Positions 9,256-17,212 of a stretch of 64,000 nt of DNA are shown here, piece after piece. Made by a program: the position numbers and the translations under genes. Source of the stretch: Azospirillum thiophilum (lineage in GTDB: Bacteria > Pseudomonadota > Alphaproteobacteria > Azospirillales > Azospirillaceae); assembly GCF_001305595.1 (NCBI RefSeq), contig NZ_CP012407.1:1-64000 (forward strand), given 5' to 3'. How positions within the stretch are numbered: the stretch's first letter is position 1; each line of letters starts with the position of its first letter. The notes below the pieces were generated by a model. The model made no database searches, was not told where the DNA came from, and was given only the letters and a program-made list of their open reading frames with translations.

Positions 9256-10272
9256 GTGACCGGAGAGGAACTGCGCGCGCTGCGCGAGCGGCTGGGCAAA
9301 ACCCAGCCCGAGTTTGCCGTGTGGTTGAATGACCTGCTCGGCCGGCGCTATGACAAGCAGAAGGTAAGTCGTTGGGAGACGGACCGGGAGAAGGTGCCGC
9401 GCGACGTAGCCGGCACCCTGGCCATTGCCGCTCTTGGCCTGGACCGGCCGCAGCGGCATGGACCGGCAGTGACCGTTGCTGTCGCACTGCAGAAGGGCGG
9501 CACCGCCAAAACGGCGACCAGCGTCAATCTGAGCTATGTGCTGGCGCGGGCCGGCAACCGCGTGCTGTTGGTCGATGCCGATAGCCAGGGGAACGCCACG
9601 GTGCATGTCGGCGTAACGAAGGAGCGGGTGGTGGAGCTGACAAAACAGGGCCGCACCCACTATCATGCACTGACCGGCAAGACGCCGCTGACCAACGTCA
9701 TTCTGCATACCGATGTGCCGGGCCTTGATCTGGTGCCCAGCTCCATCGCTCTGGCGGCGGCAGAGGCCGACCTCTATCACGAACCCACCGGAATCGGCGC
9801 CATGGCAGACATGCTGTCGAGCGCGCGGGCCGACTATGACTTCATCGTCATCGACTGCGCCCCGGCGCTGGGCATGGTCACCAGCAACGCGCTCGCCGCG
9901 GCGCAGCTGCTGCTGATCCCCTGCCAGACCGAGGCCCACGCCATTCTTGGCCTGGAACACCTGTTGGAGACGGTGGCGAAGATTCGGCGCCGGTCCAACC
10001 CGGATCTCCGCTTCCTGGGAATCGTGCCGACGATGTACACGGCCCGCCAGTCGCAGGACCGGGCTTCGCTGGACGAGCTGCACAGCCAGTGGGGCGCGCA
10101 AATCCCGCTGTTTGAACCAATCCCCCGCTCCACCGTCTATTCCCAAGCGTCGGCCGCCAATATGATCACCCTGGCCGGCGACCCCGGCGCGCCTGGACTG
10201 GAGACATTCGTCGCCATCGCTGACAGCCTGATGGTCACCGCCGGCCTGCGCGAGGTGCAGCATGCCGCCTAA
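9256..10272 (+). CDS. parA: ParA-family partition ATPase with N-terminal helix-turn-helix
   Basis: The protein is 338 aa from GTG 9256, preferred because GGAGG (9246-9250) sits 5 nt before it; an in-frame ATG at 9244 overlaps that site and has no ribosome site of its own. Residues 1 to about 60 form an XRE-like DNA-binding domain (LRERLGKTQPEFAVWLN, KVSRWETDRE). The ATPase follows with deviant Walker A KGGTAKT at about 81-87, VDADSQGN, and Walker B FIVIDCAP at about 197. It should segregate the plasmid with ParB, and the helix-turn-helix suggests it autoregulates at the promoter just upstream. The parB start overlaps its end by 11 bp, so the two are translationally coupled. Confidence 0.92.
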   Translation: MTGEELRALRERLGKTQPEFAVWLNDLLGRRYDKQKVSRWETDREKVPRDVAGTLAIAALGLDRPQRHGPAVTVAVALQKGGTAKTATSVNLSYVLARAGNRVLLVDADSQGNATVHVGVTKERVVELTKQGRTHYHALTGKTPLTNVILHTDVPGLDLVPSSIALAAAEADLYHEPTGIGAMADMLSSARADYDFIVIDCAPALGMVTSNALAAAQLLLIPCQTEAHAILGLEHLLETVAKIRRRSNPDLRFLGIVPTMYTARQSQDRASLDELHSQWGAQIPLFEPIPRSTVYSQASAANMITLAGDPGAPGLETFVAIADSLMVTAGLREVQHAA

Positions 10273-11116
10273 GTTCAAGCGCGCCGAGCGGGCGCCAGTC
10301 AGCGCCCCCGCCGAGACCTCGGAGACCGACAAGCTGTTCGGCCTGTCAGGCACCCTGCCCCGCCTTATCGAGGCTGATGTGGCTGGCATCACGCCAAATC
10401 CGGACCAGCCGCGGACGGTGTTTGACGACGTGGCCTTACAGTCCCTTGCCGACAGCATCGGAAGAATCGGCCTGCAGCAGCCCATCCTGGTGAAGACGAC
10501 CGACAAACCCGGCCGGTACCAGCTGGTGGCGGGCGAGCGTCGCTGGCGAGCCCACCAGCTGCTCGGTCGCGCGACCATCCCCGCCATCATCACCGAGGGG
10601 CGGTCGGAAGAGATCGCGCTCATCGAGAATGTTCAGCGCGTCGACTTGGATGCGGTAGACCTCGCGCGCAGCCTGCAGCGGCTGATGGAGACCCACGGCT
10701 ATCGGATGGCCGAGGTCGGCGCGATGCTCGGCTGCGCCGAGGCGGAGGTGTCCCGCCGCCTGTCCGTCCTGCGGCTGCCGGCAGACATCCTCGATGCCTA
10801 CCGCCAGGAACCCAGCCGCGTCAGCCGCTCCGTTCTGGTGGAGCTGGCGACGCTCGACGATGAAGACCGGATCCGGGATCTGTGGGCGCAAGTCTTGGCC
10901 GGACTGACCGTGCGCGACCTGCGCGCCGCTAAGAAGGCAGGGCAGGCCGCCCCCAGCCGCGCCACCGGCTGGACGCCCCAGGCGATTGGCAAGAGCCTGG
11001 GCAAGATGGCCAGCGACCTCAGCCGCTTGCAAGAGGAAGCCCCGTCGCTAGCCGACGAGCACCGCGCACATCTGCGCGCCATGCGTGCTCGCATCGACAC
11101 CCTGTTGGGTGAGTAG
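10262..11116 (+). CDS. parB: ParB-family centromere-binding partition protein
   Basis: A 284-aa protein with the ParB/Spo0J signatures in order: NPDQPR near residue 47, LVAGERRWRAH near 87-97 (the GERR CTPase motif), IALIENVQR near 118, and the helix-turn-helix YRMAEVGAMLGCAEAEVSRR near 142-161. The basic C-terminal half (KKAGQAAPSRATGW) and final helical segment would serve dimerisation. It overlaps parA and is followed 2 bp after its stop by a 20-bp perfect palindrome that is a candidate binding site. Role: loading at parS and coupling to ParA for plasmid segregation. Confidence 0.92.
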   Translation: MPPKFKRAERAPVSAPAETSETDKLFGLSGTLPRLIEADVAGITPNPDQPRTVFDDVALQSLADSIGRIGLQQPILVKTTDKPGRYQLVAGERRWRAHQLLGRATIPAIITEGRSEEIALIENVQRVDLDAVDLARSLQRLMETHGYRMAEVGAMLGCAEAEVSRRLSVLRLPADILDAYRQEPSRVSRSVLVELATLDDEDRIRDLWAQVLAGLTVRDLRAAKKAGQAAPSRATGWTPQAIGKSLGKMASDLSRLQEEAPSLADEHRAHLRAMRARIDTLLGE

Positions 11117-11118
11117 GC

Positions 11119-11138
11119 GACTTACGACGTCGTAAGTC
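11119..11138. promoter_or_regulatory. parS: Candidate parS centromere (20-bp perfect palindrome)
   Basis: GACTTACGACGTCGTAAGTC is a perfect 20-bp palindrome starting 2 bp after the parB stop. It has no loop and no T-tract, so a protein-binding site is more likely than a terminator. A position next to parB is typical for plasmid parS sites. I noticed no second copy in the window. Confidence 0.55.
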
Positions 11139-11507
11139 AGGGACGGAATGGCGTTCGCTGTCACTCCTTTTAGCGAGCGGGGTACCAGTGGCATAGTCGC
11201 GCCCCCGTCTCGTTGTGCAGCAGGATCTGCTCCGCCGTGCCGTCGACGAGTGTGTCGGCAGGGCTCACATAGATCGGACGGAAGGCCTTATCAAACAGGT
11301 GGCGAGTGGGGGACTGTAAGTGAACTTCGCCGGCTGTTCACCGGCATCCAGGACAACGATGCGGCCCTCCAGGCGGTACAGGCAATCGTTTCCAGGGCGG
11401 AGGCCCTCGATCGGCAGGGAAACTCTCAATCAAGCTGAGCCGCATACTGATCAGCCAAGGGCGGTTCCATTGTCCGCATAATCCCCTTGGGGTGCGGCAC
11501 GGTGCGG
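11139..11507. other. Gene-poor stretch with a possible coding remnant
   Basis: About 370 bp between parB and an IS. The only protein-like piece ends at 11438 (VSELRRLFTGIQDNDAALQA and then VQAIVSRAEALDRQG before a stop), with no convincing start. It may be the tail of a gene lost on IS insertion. CCCCTTGGGG at about 11483-11492 is a small palindrome. Nothing else is supported. Confidence 0.35.
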
Positions 11508-11555
11508 TGAGACACCCGACTGCGGTAGATTGAACCGCAACCGGAGGTCTGAACG

Positions 11556-11951
11556 ATGGATGAAGAACAGGGGCGTAAGCGCGAGGGGGCGCCGGAGCGC
11601 GCCCAACACGCAGGCGCAGGCGCCCCCTCGGGCGCGGACGCGAGCACGCCCCAACGGTTCTCCGCGGCACGCAAGGTGGCGGCGGTCACGCGCCTGCTGC
11701 GCGGTGAGCCGCTGGAAGTCGTCGCCCGTGAGCTGAACGTCACGGTGGCGCGCCTGTCGGAGTGGCGCGAGCGCGCCCTGGCGGCAGTCGCGTCCGCCAT
11801 GAAGGAGCGGGAACGCGACGAGCGCGATGAGGAGATCGCGCGCTTGAAGGCCAAGGTGGGCGGGATCACCATGGCCAACGAGTTGCTGGAGGAGAAGATC
11901 GCCGCGCTGGAGGGCAAACGCCCTTTGGCCCGGCGGAGGTCGAGACGATGA
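11556..11951 (+). CDS. IS3-family transposase OrfA (helix-turn-helix and leucine-zipper subunit)
   Basis: A 131-aa protein; GGAGG lies 9 nt before the ATG. After a Gln/Ala/Gly-rich leader, residues about 46-80 form a DNA-binding helix-turn-helix (AARKVAAVTRLLRGEPLEVV, LNVTVARLSEWRERAL). From about 90 the sequence is a charged heptad coiled coil (ERDEEIARLKAKVGG, ELLEEKIAALEG) typical of OrfA dimerisation. Its last codons overlap orfB by 4 bp. Confidence 0.8.
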   Translation: MDEEQGRKREGAPERAQHAGAGAPSGADASTPQRFSAARKVAAVTRLLRGEPLEVVARELNVTVARLSEWRERALAAVASAMKERERDERDEEIARLKAKVGGITMANELLEEKIAALEGKRPLARRRSRR

Positions 11952-12859
11952 GCCGGACCATCTCGCCCTCCACTGGTCGCCCCTACGGTCTGGGCCGGGT
12001 TGCCCGAACCTGGCACGTGTCGCGCGCCACGGTCTATCGCCACAGGGCGGTCGGCCCGGCACCGATGCCTGGGCGCCGAGGCCCGATTGGCCCCTGCTCG
12101 GATGGCGAGTTGGTCGAGCACATCCGCCAGCAGATCCTCGTCTCGCGCTTCCATGGCGAGGGCTACCGCAAGATCTGGGCGCGTCTGCAGCATGCGGGCA
12201 TCCGTACGTCGCCCCGCCGGGTGCGGCGACTGATGGGCGCGCACGGGCTGCTAGCGCCACACCGGGTGGGGCGGCCGCGCACACGGGCGCACGACGGCAC
12301 CATCGTGACTGAGACGGTGAACGTGATGTGGGGGACCGACATGACCGAGACGATCACCGCGGCCGAGGGCGTGGCGCGCGTCTTCATCGCGGTCGATCAC
12401 GCCAACTCCGAGGTGGTGGGCATTCACGCCTCCAAGAGCGGCAACCGCTTCGAAGCCCTGGAACCAGTCCGCCAAGGCGTGCTGCGCCACTTCGGCGCCA
12501 TCGGCCCAGGCGTTGCGGCCGGGCTAAAGCTGCGCCACGATCACGGCTCGAATTACATGTCCGGCGACTTCCAAGCCGAGATCAAGTGCCTGGGCATCAC
12601 CAGCTCGCCCTCCTTCGTACGCGAGCCGGAGGGAAACGGCGTGGCCGAGCGCTTCATCCGGACGCTCAAAGAGAACTTTCTCTGGGTCCACACCTTCAAC
12701 ACCATCGAGGAGCTGCGCCGCGCTCTGGTCGAGTTCGCCCGCCACTACAACGAAACCTGGCTCGTCGCCCGGCATGGCCATCGCACCCCCGCTCAGGTGC
12801 GCGCCGAACAACTCCGCGTTGATCGGCCATCCGTCGCTGAGCTACCCTTGGCCGCCTGA
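11948..12859 (+). CDS. IS3-family transposase OrfB (DDE integrase subunit)
   Basis: A 303-aa protein. The N-terminus has a second helix-turn-helix (RVARTWHVSRATVYRHRAVG) and an HTH_21-like segment (YRKIWARLQHAGIRTSPRRV). The rve core shows the three catalytic acids in context: WGTDMTETI (about residue 128), HDHGSNYMS (about 197) and PEGNGVAERFIRTLKEN (about 228). All are intact and length is normal for the family, so the element may be active. It starts on an ATGA overlap with orfA. Confidence 0.88.
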   Translation: MSRTISPSTGRPYGLGRVARTWHVSRATVYRHRAVGPAPMPGRRGPIGPCSDGELVEHIRQQILVSRFHGEGYRKIWARLQHAGIRTSPRRVRRLMGAHGLLAPHRVGRPRTRAHDGTIVTETVNVMWGTDMTETITAAEGVARVFIAVDHANSEVVGIHASKSGNRFEALEPVRQGVLRHFGAIGPGVAAGLKLRHDHGSNYMSGDFQAEIKCLGITSSPSFVREPEGNGVAERFIRTLKENFLWVHTFNTIEELRRALVEFARHYNETWLVARHGHRTPAQVRAEQLRVDRPSVAELPLAA

Positions 12860-12927
12860 ACAAGCCCAGACGGGTGTCTCATTTCCGGGCCGCGGTACAG
12901 AGCGGAGGCTGCCTTGTTTCTAGACAT

Positions 12928-12949
12928 AAGTTGGACCATAATCCAACTT
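12928..12949. promoter_or_regulatory. Operator-like inverted repeat upstream of hipB
   Basis: AAGTTGGA (12928-12935) and TCCAACTT (12942-12949) are perfect 8-bp arms with a 6-bp spacer, about 30 bp before the hipB start. An outer pair CATAAG...CTTATG extends the dyad. Position and form fit an autoregulatory HipB operator. Confidence 0.6.
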
Positions 12950-12978
12950 GTGGCGGAATATTCGAGATAATTTGTCTT

Positions 12979-13290
12979 ATGATCCTACTCAGCCTCATGG
13001 CCCCGGGGGATGTGGCGCGGAGCGTGGCCGCGCGTGCCCGTGCCCGGCGGGTCGCCCTTGGGCTCACTCAGCAGGAGGTCGCCGACCGCAGCGGGGTGAA
13101 CATCTGGACGCTGCGGCGGTTCGAGGCCAGCGGCAAGCTGGCGTTCGACGCGCTGATCCGCGTCGCCGTGGTGCTCGACGCGATCGAGGAATTCGGCACG
13201 CTGTTTCCGGAACCGGAGTTCCGCAGCCTCGATGAGGTGATCGAGCGGCCGAAGCGCCAGCGGGGCAAGCGCCGGACGGTGGTCCGATGA
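12979..13290 (+). CDS. hipB: HipB-like antitoxin, XRE-family regulator
   Basis: A 103-aa protein from ATG 12979. The Cro/C1-type helix-turn-helix reads ARRVALGLTQQEVADRSGVN, then TLRRFEASGKLAFDALIRVA. The tail is basic (RPKRQRGKRRTVVR), longer than the E. coli HipB tail. It ends on an ATGA overlap with hipA, the usual coupling of antitoxin and toxin. It should neutralise HipA and repress the operon through the dyad at 12928-12949. Earlier in-frame starts would place coding sequence across that dyad, so I chose this ATG. Confidence 0.8.
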   Translation: MILLSLMAPGDVARSVAARARARRVALGLTQQEVADRSGVNIWTLRRFEASGKLAFDALIRVAVVLDAIEEFGTLFPEPEFRSLDEVIERPKRQRGKRRTVVR

Positions 13291-14543
13291 AGCACGTCAG
13301 TACTTTGGCGGTGTCGCTGCGCTGGGGCGAGGGCGACGAGGAGCCCGTCGGCCGCCTCGCCACCCGCGACGGGAAAACCTATGTCGAATTCGATGATGCC
13401 TTCCTCGCTTCCGGGCGGTTGCTGTCCTGGTTTCTACGGACCCCGCGCCCAGGCGTTCTGCAAGGGCCGGACGCCCCGTTCTCCGGCCTTCATGGTGTGT
13501 TCGACGACAGCCTGCCCGACGGGTGGGGGCGGTTGCTGATTCATCGCCGGGCCGCCGCCAGCAAGATCAATCCCCTCTCGCTGACGCCCCTCGACATGCT
13601 GGCCTGCATGGGAGAATGGGCGATGGGGGCCCTGGTCTACCGGCCGGAGAGCGAGGAGCCCGTGGAGACCGGCGCCATCGATCTCGACCAGATCGCCACG
13701 CAGAGCCGCCAAGTGCTCACGGGGGCGCCGGAAGCGCTCTTCCCCACCTTGCTGCGGGTGGGCGGCTCGCCCGGCGGCGCCCGGCCGAAGGCGGTGGTTT
13801 GCCGCGACGATCAGAGCGGCGCTCTGATCCATGGCGCCCTGGTGGCGCCGGAGGGCTGGTCGCACTGGCTGGTGAAGTTTCGTGGCAAGGACGACCCGGC
13901 GGACATCGGTCCGATTGAGCAGGCCTATGCCGGGATGGCGCGCGCCGCCGGTTTGACCCTGCCGCCCACCCGCCTGCTGCCGAGCGGAAGCCCGAAGACG
14001 CCCGCCTACTTCGCAGCGCAACGGTTCGACCGTGTCGGTCCGGCCGGCCGGCTCCACCTCCATTCCGCCTGCGGCCACCTCCACGCCGACTTCCGGCAGC
14101 CGAGCCTGGACTACAAGACGCTGATGATCCTCACCTTCCAGCTCACCAAGGATCACCGGCAGGTGGTCGAGATGTTCCGGCGCGCCGCCTTCAACCTGTT
14201 CGCCCACAATCGGGATGATCACGGCCGCCAGTTCGCCTACCTGATGGACCGGACGGGCAGCTGGTCCTTGGCGCCCGCCTACGACCTGACCTATGCGGAC
14301 GGACCCGGGGGCGAGCATTCCACCGCCATCCTGGGCGAAGGGCGGGATCCCGGCGAGCGGCATCTGCGGGCGATGGCGACGGAGTTCTCCATTCCGCCGG
14401 CCGACGTTACCGGCATCATCGACCAGGTGCGCGGTGCGGTGGACCGCTGGCGTGACTTTGCCGAGGACAACGGGGTGGGGCGGACCTCACGCAGCCGGAT
14501 CGGCGCCGTGATCGCGCCGCGGCGGGCCGGCAAGAAACCCTGA
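13287..14543 (+). CDS. hipA: HipA-like toxin, serine/threonine kinase
   Basis: A 418-aa protein of the HipA family. The N-terminal subdomain includes FSGLHGVFDDSLPDGWGRLL (residues about 71-90). The kinase core has the GGSPGGARPK loop near 168, WLVKFRGKDDP near 194 (ATP-binding Lys), the catalytic FNLFAHNRDDHGRQFAYLMD near 306, and LAPAYDLTYADG near 330 (metal-binding Asp). All expected residues appear present. In known systems HipA phosphorylates glutamyl-tRNA synthetase and induces growth arrest. On a plasmid such a pair may act in stable maintenance (inference). Confidence 0.88.
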   Translation: MKHVSTLAVSLRWGEGDEEPVGRLATRDGKTYVEFDDAFLASGRLLSWFLRTPRPGVLQGPDAPFSGLHGVFDDSLPDGWGRLLIHRRAAASKINPLSLTPLDMLACMGEWAMGALVYRPESEEPVETGAIDLDQIATQSRQVLTGAPEALFPTLLRVGGSPGGARPKAVVCRDDQSGALIHGALVAPEGWSHWLVKFRGKDDPADIGPIEQAYAGMARAAGLTLPPTRLLPSGSPKTPAYFAAQRFDRVGPAGRLHLHSACGHLHADFRQPSLDYKTLMILTFQLTKDHRQVVEMFRRAAFNLFAHNRDDHGRQFAYLMDRTGSWSLAPAYDLTYADGPGGEHSTAILGEGRDPGERHLRAMATEFSIPPADVTGIIDQVRGAVDRWRDFAEDNGVGRTSRSRIGAVIAPRRAGKKP

Positions 14544-14683
14544 CCAGAGGAGGGCACAAGCATCTCCGCCGGGACGACGGCCGCGTGCATCCGCATCTCA
14601 AGGATCCGCTGATCGGCATCAGGATGGATGTCGGTCGTCCATCCTGCCTGAGAGCATCGCTGGCACGATGAGGGGAGGGCGTC

Positions 14684-15961
14684 ATGATCTCGAGGGATGA
14701 GCTGTATCGCTTGGTGTGGTCGAAGCCGATGACCCAGGTGGCTGAGCAGTTCGCCGTTTCTGGGACCTACATGGCCAGGGTTTGTGCTCTCCTGAACGTG
14801 CCACGGCCCGAACGCGGATATTGGGCCAAGTTGGCGGTCGGCAAGGCACCGGCTCCGGAGCCATTGCCGGAGGCCCGGCCCGGCGATCAGCTGTCCTGGT
14901 CTAACGATGGAACAGGGCAGGCTCCGCCCAAGCCGCGGCAGCCGCCGGCCTGCCAATCAGAGGCCCCGGTCCGTGTCTCCAAGACCCGCAGTCACGCTCT
15001 GCTGCTGGGGGCCAGAGAGCATTTCGACGCCAGCCGGCATGTGGACGACCGCGGCTATCTCAAACCCTCCAAACGGCTGCTGGTCGATATCACGGCATCG
15101 AAGGCCGGCCTCGACAGAGCACTGGGTTTTTCCAACGACCTTTTCACCGCGCTGGAGTCGGTCGGCCATCGCGTGGTGCTGGCGCCGGCGGACGAGCATC
15201 TCCGGCGTGGTGACATCGATGTGCGTGAGGTGCGCACCAAACAGCAGGCTCGCTATTATTATGGCACGCTGTGGTCTCCCCATCGGCCGACGGTCGTCTA
15301 TATCGGCAGCGTGGCGATCGGGTTATCGATCGTCGAGATGTCCGAGGAAACCCTGCTGCGCTATGTCGGCGGCACCTACATCCAGGAGGCCGACTACACG
15401 TCGCCAAAATCCTCCCGCGTTGCCGCCGATCATAGCTGGACCACGACCCGGGAGCTGGCCTGTGGCCGCCTTCGCCTCATTGCCTATTGTCCATACGACC
15501 GCGTCAGCTGGGCGACCGACTGGCAGGAGACGGCGCAGCAGTCTCTCCGCTTCCTGGTGCCGTCGATCGTGCGGGCCATCGAAGGCGCTGCCACTGACCT
15601 GGTGGGCAAGCTGGAGGAAGCCGACCGGCAGGCGGAGATCGCCCGTCAGGAATGGCGTGCCGCCGAAGAGAGGCGGCGGAAGCAGGAGGATCGGCGCTGC
15701 GTAGAGCAGTCAATGCGCGAGAGCCAGGAGCACCTCGTGCAGATCATCGGGCAATGGTCGCACGTTATGGAGGTCGAGCAGTTTCTCACCGGAGTCGAGG
15801 CCCGTCTCTCCGGCTTGCCGGCAGAGGAGCGCGCACCGCTGATGGAGCGGCTTGCGCTTGCCCGGGCGTTTCTTGGCACACAAGACCCGTTGGATTTCTT
15901 CCTCTCCTGTAAGACGCCCGGCGAGCGCTATCAATCGATCTATCCAGAGCACAGCCCGTGA
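14684..15961 (+). CDS. Uncharacterised protein with N-terminal helix-turn-helix-like segment
   Basis: A 425-aa protein; GGGGAGGG lies 4 nt before the ATG. The first 50 residues (ISRDELYRLVWSKPMTQVAE, then FAVSGTYMARVCALLNVPRP and GYWAKLAVGK) look like a helix-turn-helix. A Pro-rich linker follows (about 65-105), then a globular middle with SKRLLVDITASKAGLDRALG and TLWSPHRPTVVYIGSVAIGL. Residues about 300-350 form an Arg/Glu-rich coiled coil (ADRQAEIARQEWRAAEERRR). The C-terminus (FFLSCKTPGERYQSIYPEHS) is compact. I know this pattern only as conserved hypothetical proteins, often on mobile DNA. A regulatory or defence role is possible but not shown. Confidence 0.75.
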   Translation: MISRDELYRLVWSKPMTQVAEQFAVSGTYMARVCALLNVPRPERGYWAKLAVGKAPAPEPLPEARPGDQLSWSNDGTGQAPPKPRQPPACQSEAPVRVSKTRSHALLLGAREHFDASRHVDDRGYLKPSKRLLVDITASKAGLDRALGFSNDLFTALESVGHRVVLAPADEHLRRGDIDVREVRTKQQARYYYGTLWSPHRPTVVYIGSVAIGLSIVEMSEETLLRYVGGTYIQEADYTSPKSSRVAADHSWTTTRELACGRLRLIAYCPYDRVSWATDWQETAQQSLRFLVPSIVRAIEGAATDLVGKLEEADRQAEIARQEWRAAEERRRKQEDRRCVEQSMRESQEHLVQIIGQWSHVMEVEQFLTGVEARLSGLPAEERAPLMERLALARAFLGTQDPLDFFLSCKTPGERYQSIYPEHSP

Positions 15962-16350
15962 TGGAGCTCAACGCCGAGACCGGATCATGACTCGAAGATC
16001 ATTCCTCCGGTCACCGGCACTGGTCCGCTCACAGTGGCTTGACCTGCTCCTCATCATTTGGCGGCCATCATCAGTCCGGCGGCCGCTGGCGTCCCCGTGA
16101 GGAGGAGGGGGAGTGCGCGTTCATTCTCCAGCCAGTGGACACCGGCTTTCACCCAGCGTGCCGTCGAGAGCGACCACAGGCGTCGCGTCTGGCTTGGCTT
16201 CTGATTGGCCAATCCTGTCCGCGCGTGAGTGCGGGAGGCATCGGAGCACAGGAGGCTTCCTCTGTATCCATTTCCCCGCACGAGGATCGTACCCGCTGCT
16301 TGGCTTATTCCCTCGGTGGACTGGGGTTTCCTCTCACATCAGGCCGCCTG
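15962..16350. other. Gene-poor spacer, no supported feature
   Basis: About 390 bp between the 425-aa gene and the small minus-strand gene. Short frames exist on both strands but none has a ribosome site or recognisable content. Confidence 0.4.
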
Positions 16351-16575
16351 TCACTCCATCCCCGTCCACGGCGGGGCGACTGGGTAACCGCGGCGGATGA
16401 AGGCCGGCTCTTCCAGCTCAGACCGTGCCGCCGCGCAGCGTGCGCGCAGAACTTTGTGCCCCTCGGCGACACAGGCGAACAGGTACTCTTCCATCGACAG
16501 CCCCAGCGCATCGGCGACGCGCTTGGCGCGCTCGAAGGCCGCGCCTTCCTCGCGGAACCGCAACGTCACGCTCAT
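16351..16575 (-). CDS. Small conserved-type protein of the transfer region
   Basis: A 74-aa protein. The start at 16575 is set by GGAGGG 4 nt upstream. The sequence (MSVTLRFREEGAAFERAKRV, ADALGLSMEEYLFACVAEGH) resembles a short ribbon-helix-helix-like or relaxosome accessory protein: an initial beta-like strand, then two helices. It lies downstream of the 120-aa gene in the same orientation, divergent from the relaxase gene. Function not known. The position suggests DNA binding near oriT or regulation of transfer. Confidence 0.6.
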   Translation of the reverse strand: MSVTLRFREEGAAFERAKRVADALGLSMEEYLFACVAEGHKVLRARCAAARSELEEPAFIRRGYPVAPPWTGME

Positions 16576-16663
16576 CGATCCCTCCTCATCCATCCTGTCC
16601 GTCGCAGCGGGGGAAGCCGTTGGATCAGCGGCTCCACCCCAGCGTCTGCAGCAGTCTGCTGCT

Positions 16664-17026
16664 TCACTCCACCGCTTCGAGCGATACGGTGTCCGCCGGA
16701 ACCGCCGTCCGGATCGCATCCTCTGACGGTACCGCAGCCTTGAGCTCCTGAGCGGCAGCCAAGGCGGAGGCCTTGCGGGGAGGCTTCACCCTCGCGGGTT
16801 TGTCCGCCAGATAGGAGCGCAGGGTTGACGGCGTCATCGTGATGCCCTGGGCGGCGAAGATGTCGAGGATCTGCTGATCGGGACAGCCACGGCCCCGCGC
16901 CGCACGAACGTTATTGCGCAACTCGCGCACCACCTCCTGCTTCGTCAGCAGGGGCGGCGCAGCGGCATCGAGCGCAGCACGCAGCGTCGCAATGATGTCA
17001 GGAGAATAGGTGCCGTTCTTCGCCAT
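16664..17026 (-). CDS. Small putative relaxosome accessory or regulator protein, divergent from the relaxase gene
   Basis: A 120-aa protein from ATG 17026 (GGAGAG a few nt upstream). Features include NGTYSPDIIATLRAALDAAA, LLTKQEVVRELRNNVRAARG and a helix-turn-helix-like stretch QQILDIFAAQGITMTPSTLR followed by a Lys/Arg/Pro-rich linker. The last part resembles small plasmid proteins encoded beside MobF or TraA relaxases, which often bind oriT or control the relaxase promoter. It shares the 186-bp divergent intergenic region with the relaxase gene. The specific family is not certain. Confidence 0.65.
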   Translation of the reverse strand: MAKNGTYSPDIIATLRAALDAAAPPLLTKQEVVRELRNNVRAARGRGCPDQQILDIFAAQGITMTPSTLRSYLADKPARVKPPRKASALAAAQELKAAVPSEDAIRTAVPADTVSLEAVE

Positions 17027-17212
17027 TCTGCTCTCTCCAGCGGAAACTTGACGGGAGGCAGTGTAAGGCGCTCTGGCTGGCGCGGCAAGCCACGAGACAA
17101 GCCTGAGCGAGGCTGTACGAAGGGCCTGTCGCATGGTAGAAATGCGGGGCCGAAACGGATCGGCAAAGAAGGATCCACACCTGACGCATCATTGATGCAC
17201 AGGAGCCAGACA
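17027..17212. other. oriT: Candidate oriT / divergent promoter region
   Basis: Divergent spacer between the accessory gene and the MobF relaxase gene, the usual place for oriT. It holds AGCCT-GAGCG-AGGCT (inverted 5-bp arms, about 17100-17114) and the perfect dyad GCATCATTGATGC at 17186-17198, which lies 14 bp before the relaxase ATG and could be a repressor site. The nic site itself cannot be assigned from sequence alone. Confidence 0.4.

Larger units (their letters stand above)
11508..12881 (+). mobile_element. IS3-family insertion sequence
   Basis: Termini are TGAGACACCCG at 11508-11518 and its complement at 12871-12881, with similarity extending a few bases further in (CTG at both ends). 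Two ORFs overlap by ATGA, the usual IS3-type orfA-orfB arrangement. I see no clear target-site duplication. It lies between the partition block and hipBA. Confidence 0.8.

Noticed and set aside
11148..11438. Small gene after parB
   Set aside because: No ribosome site, atypical first half, and only the last 40 residues look protein-like; kept only as a possible remnant.
16054..16281. Minus-strand 75-codon frame in the spacer after the 425-aa gene
   Set aside because: No ribosome site and no recognisable content; similar chance frames exist in all phases here.
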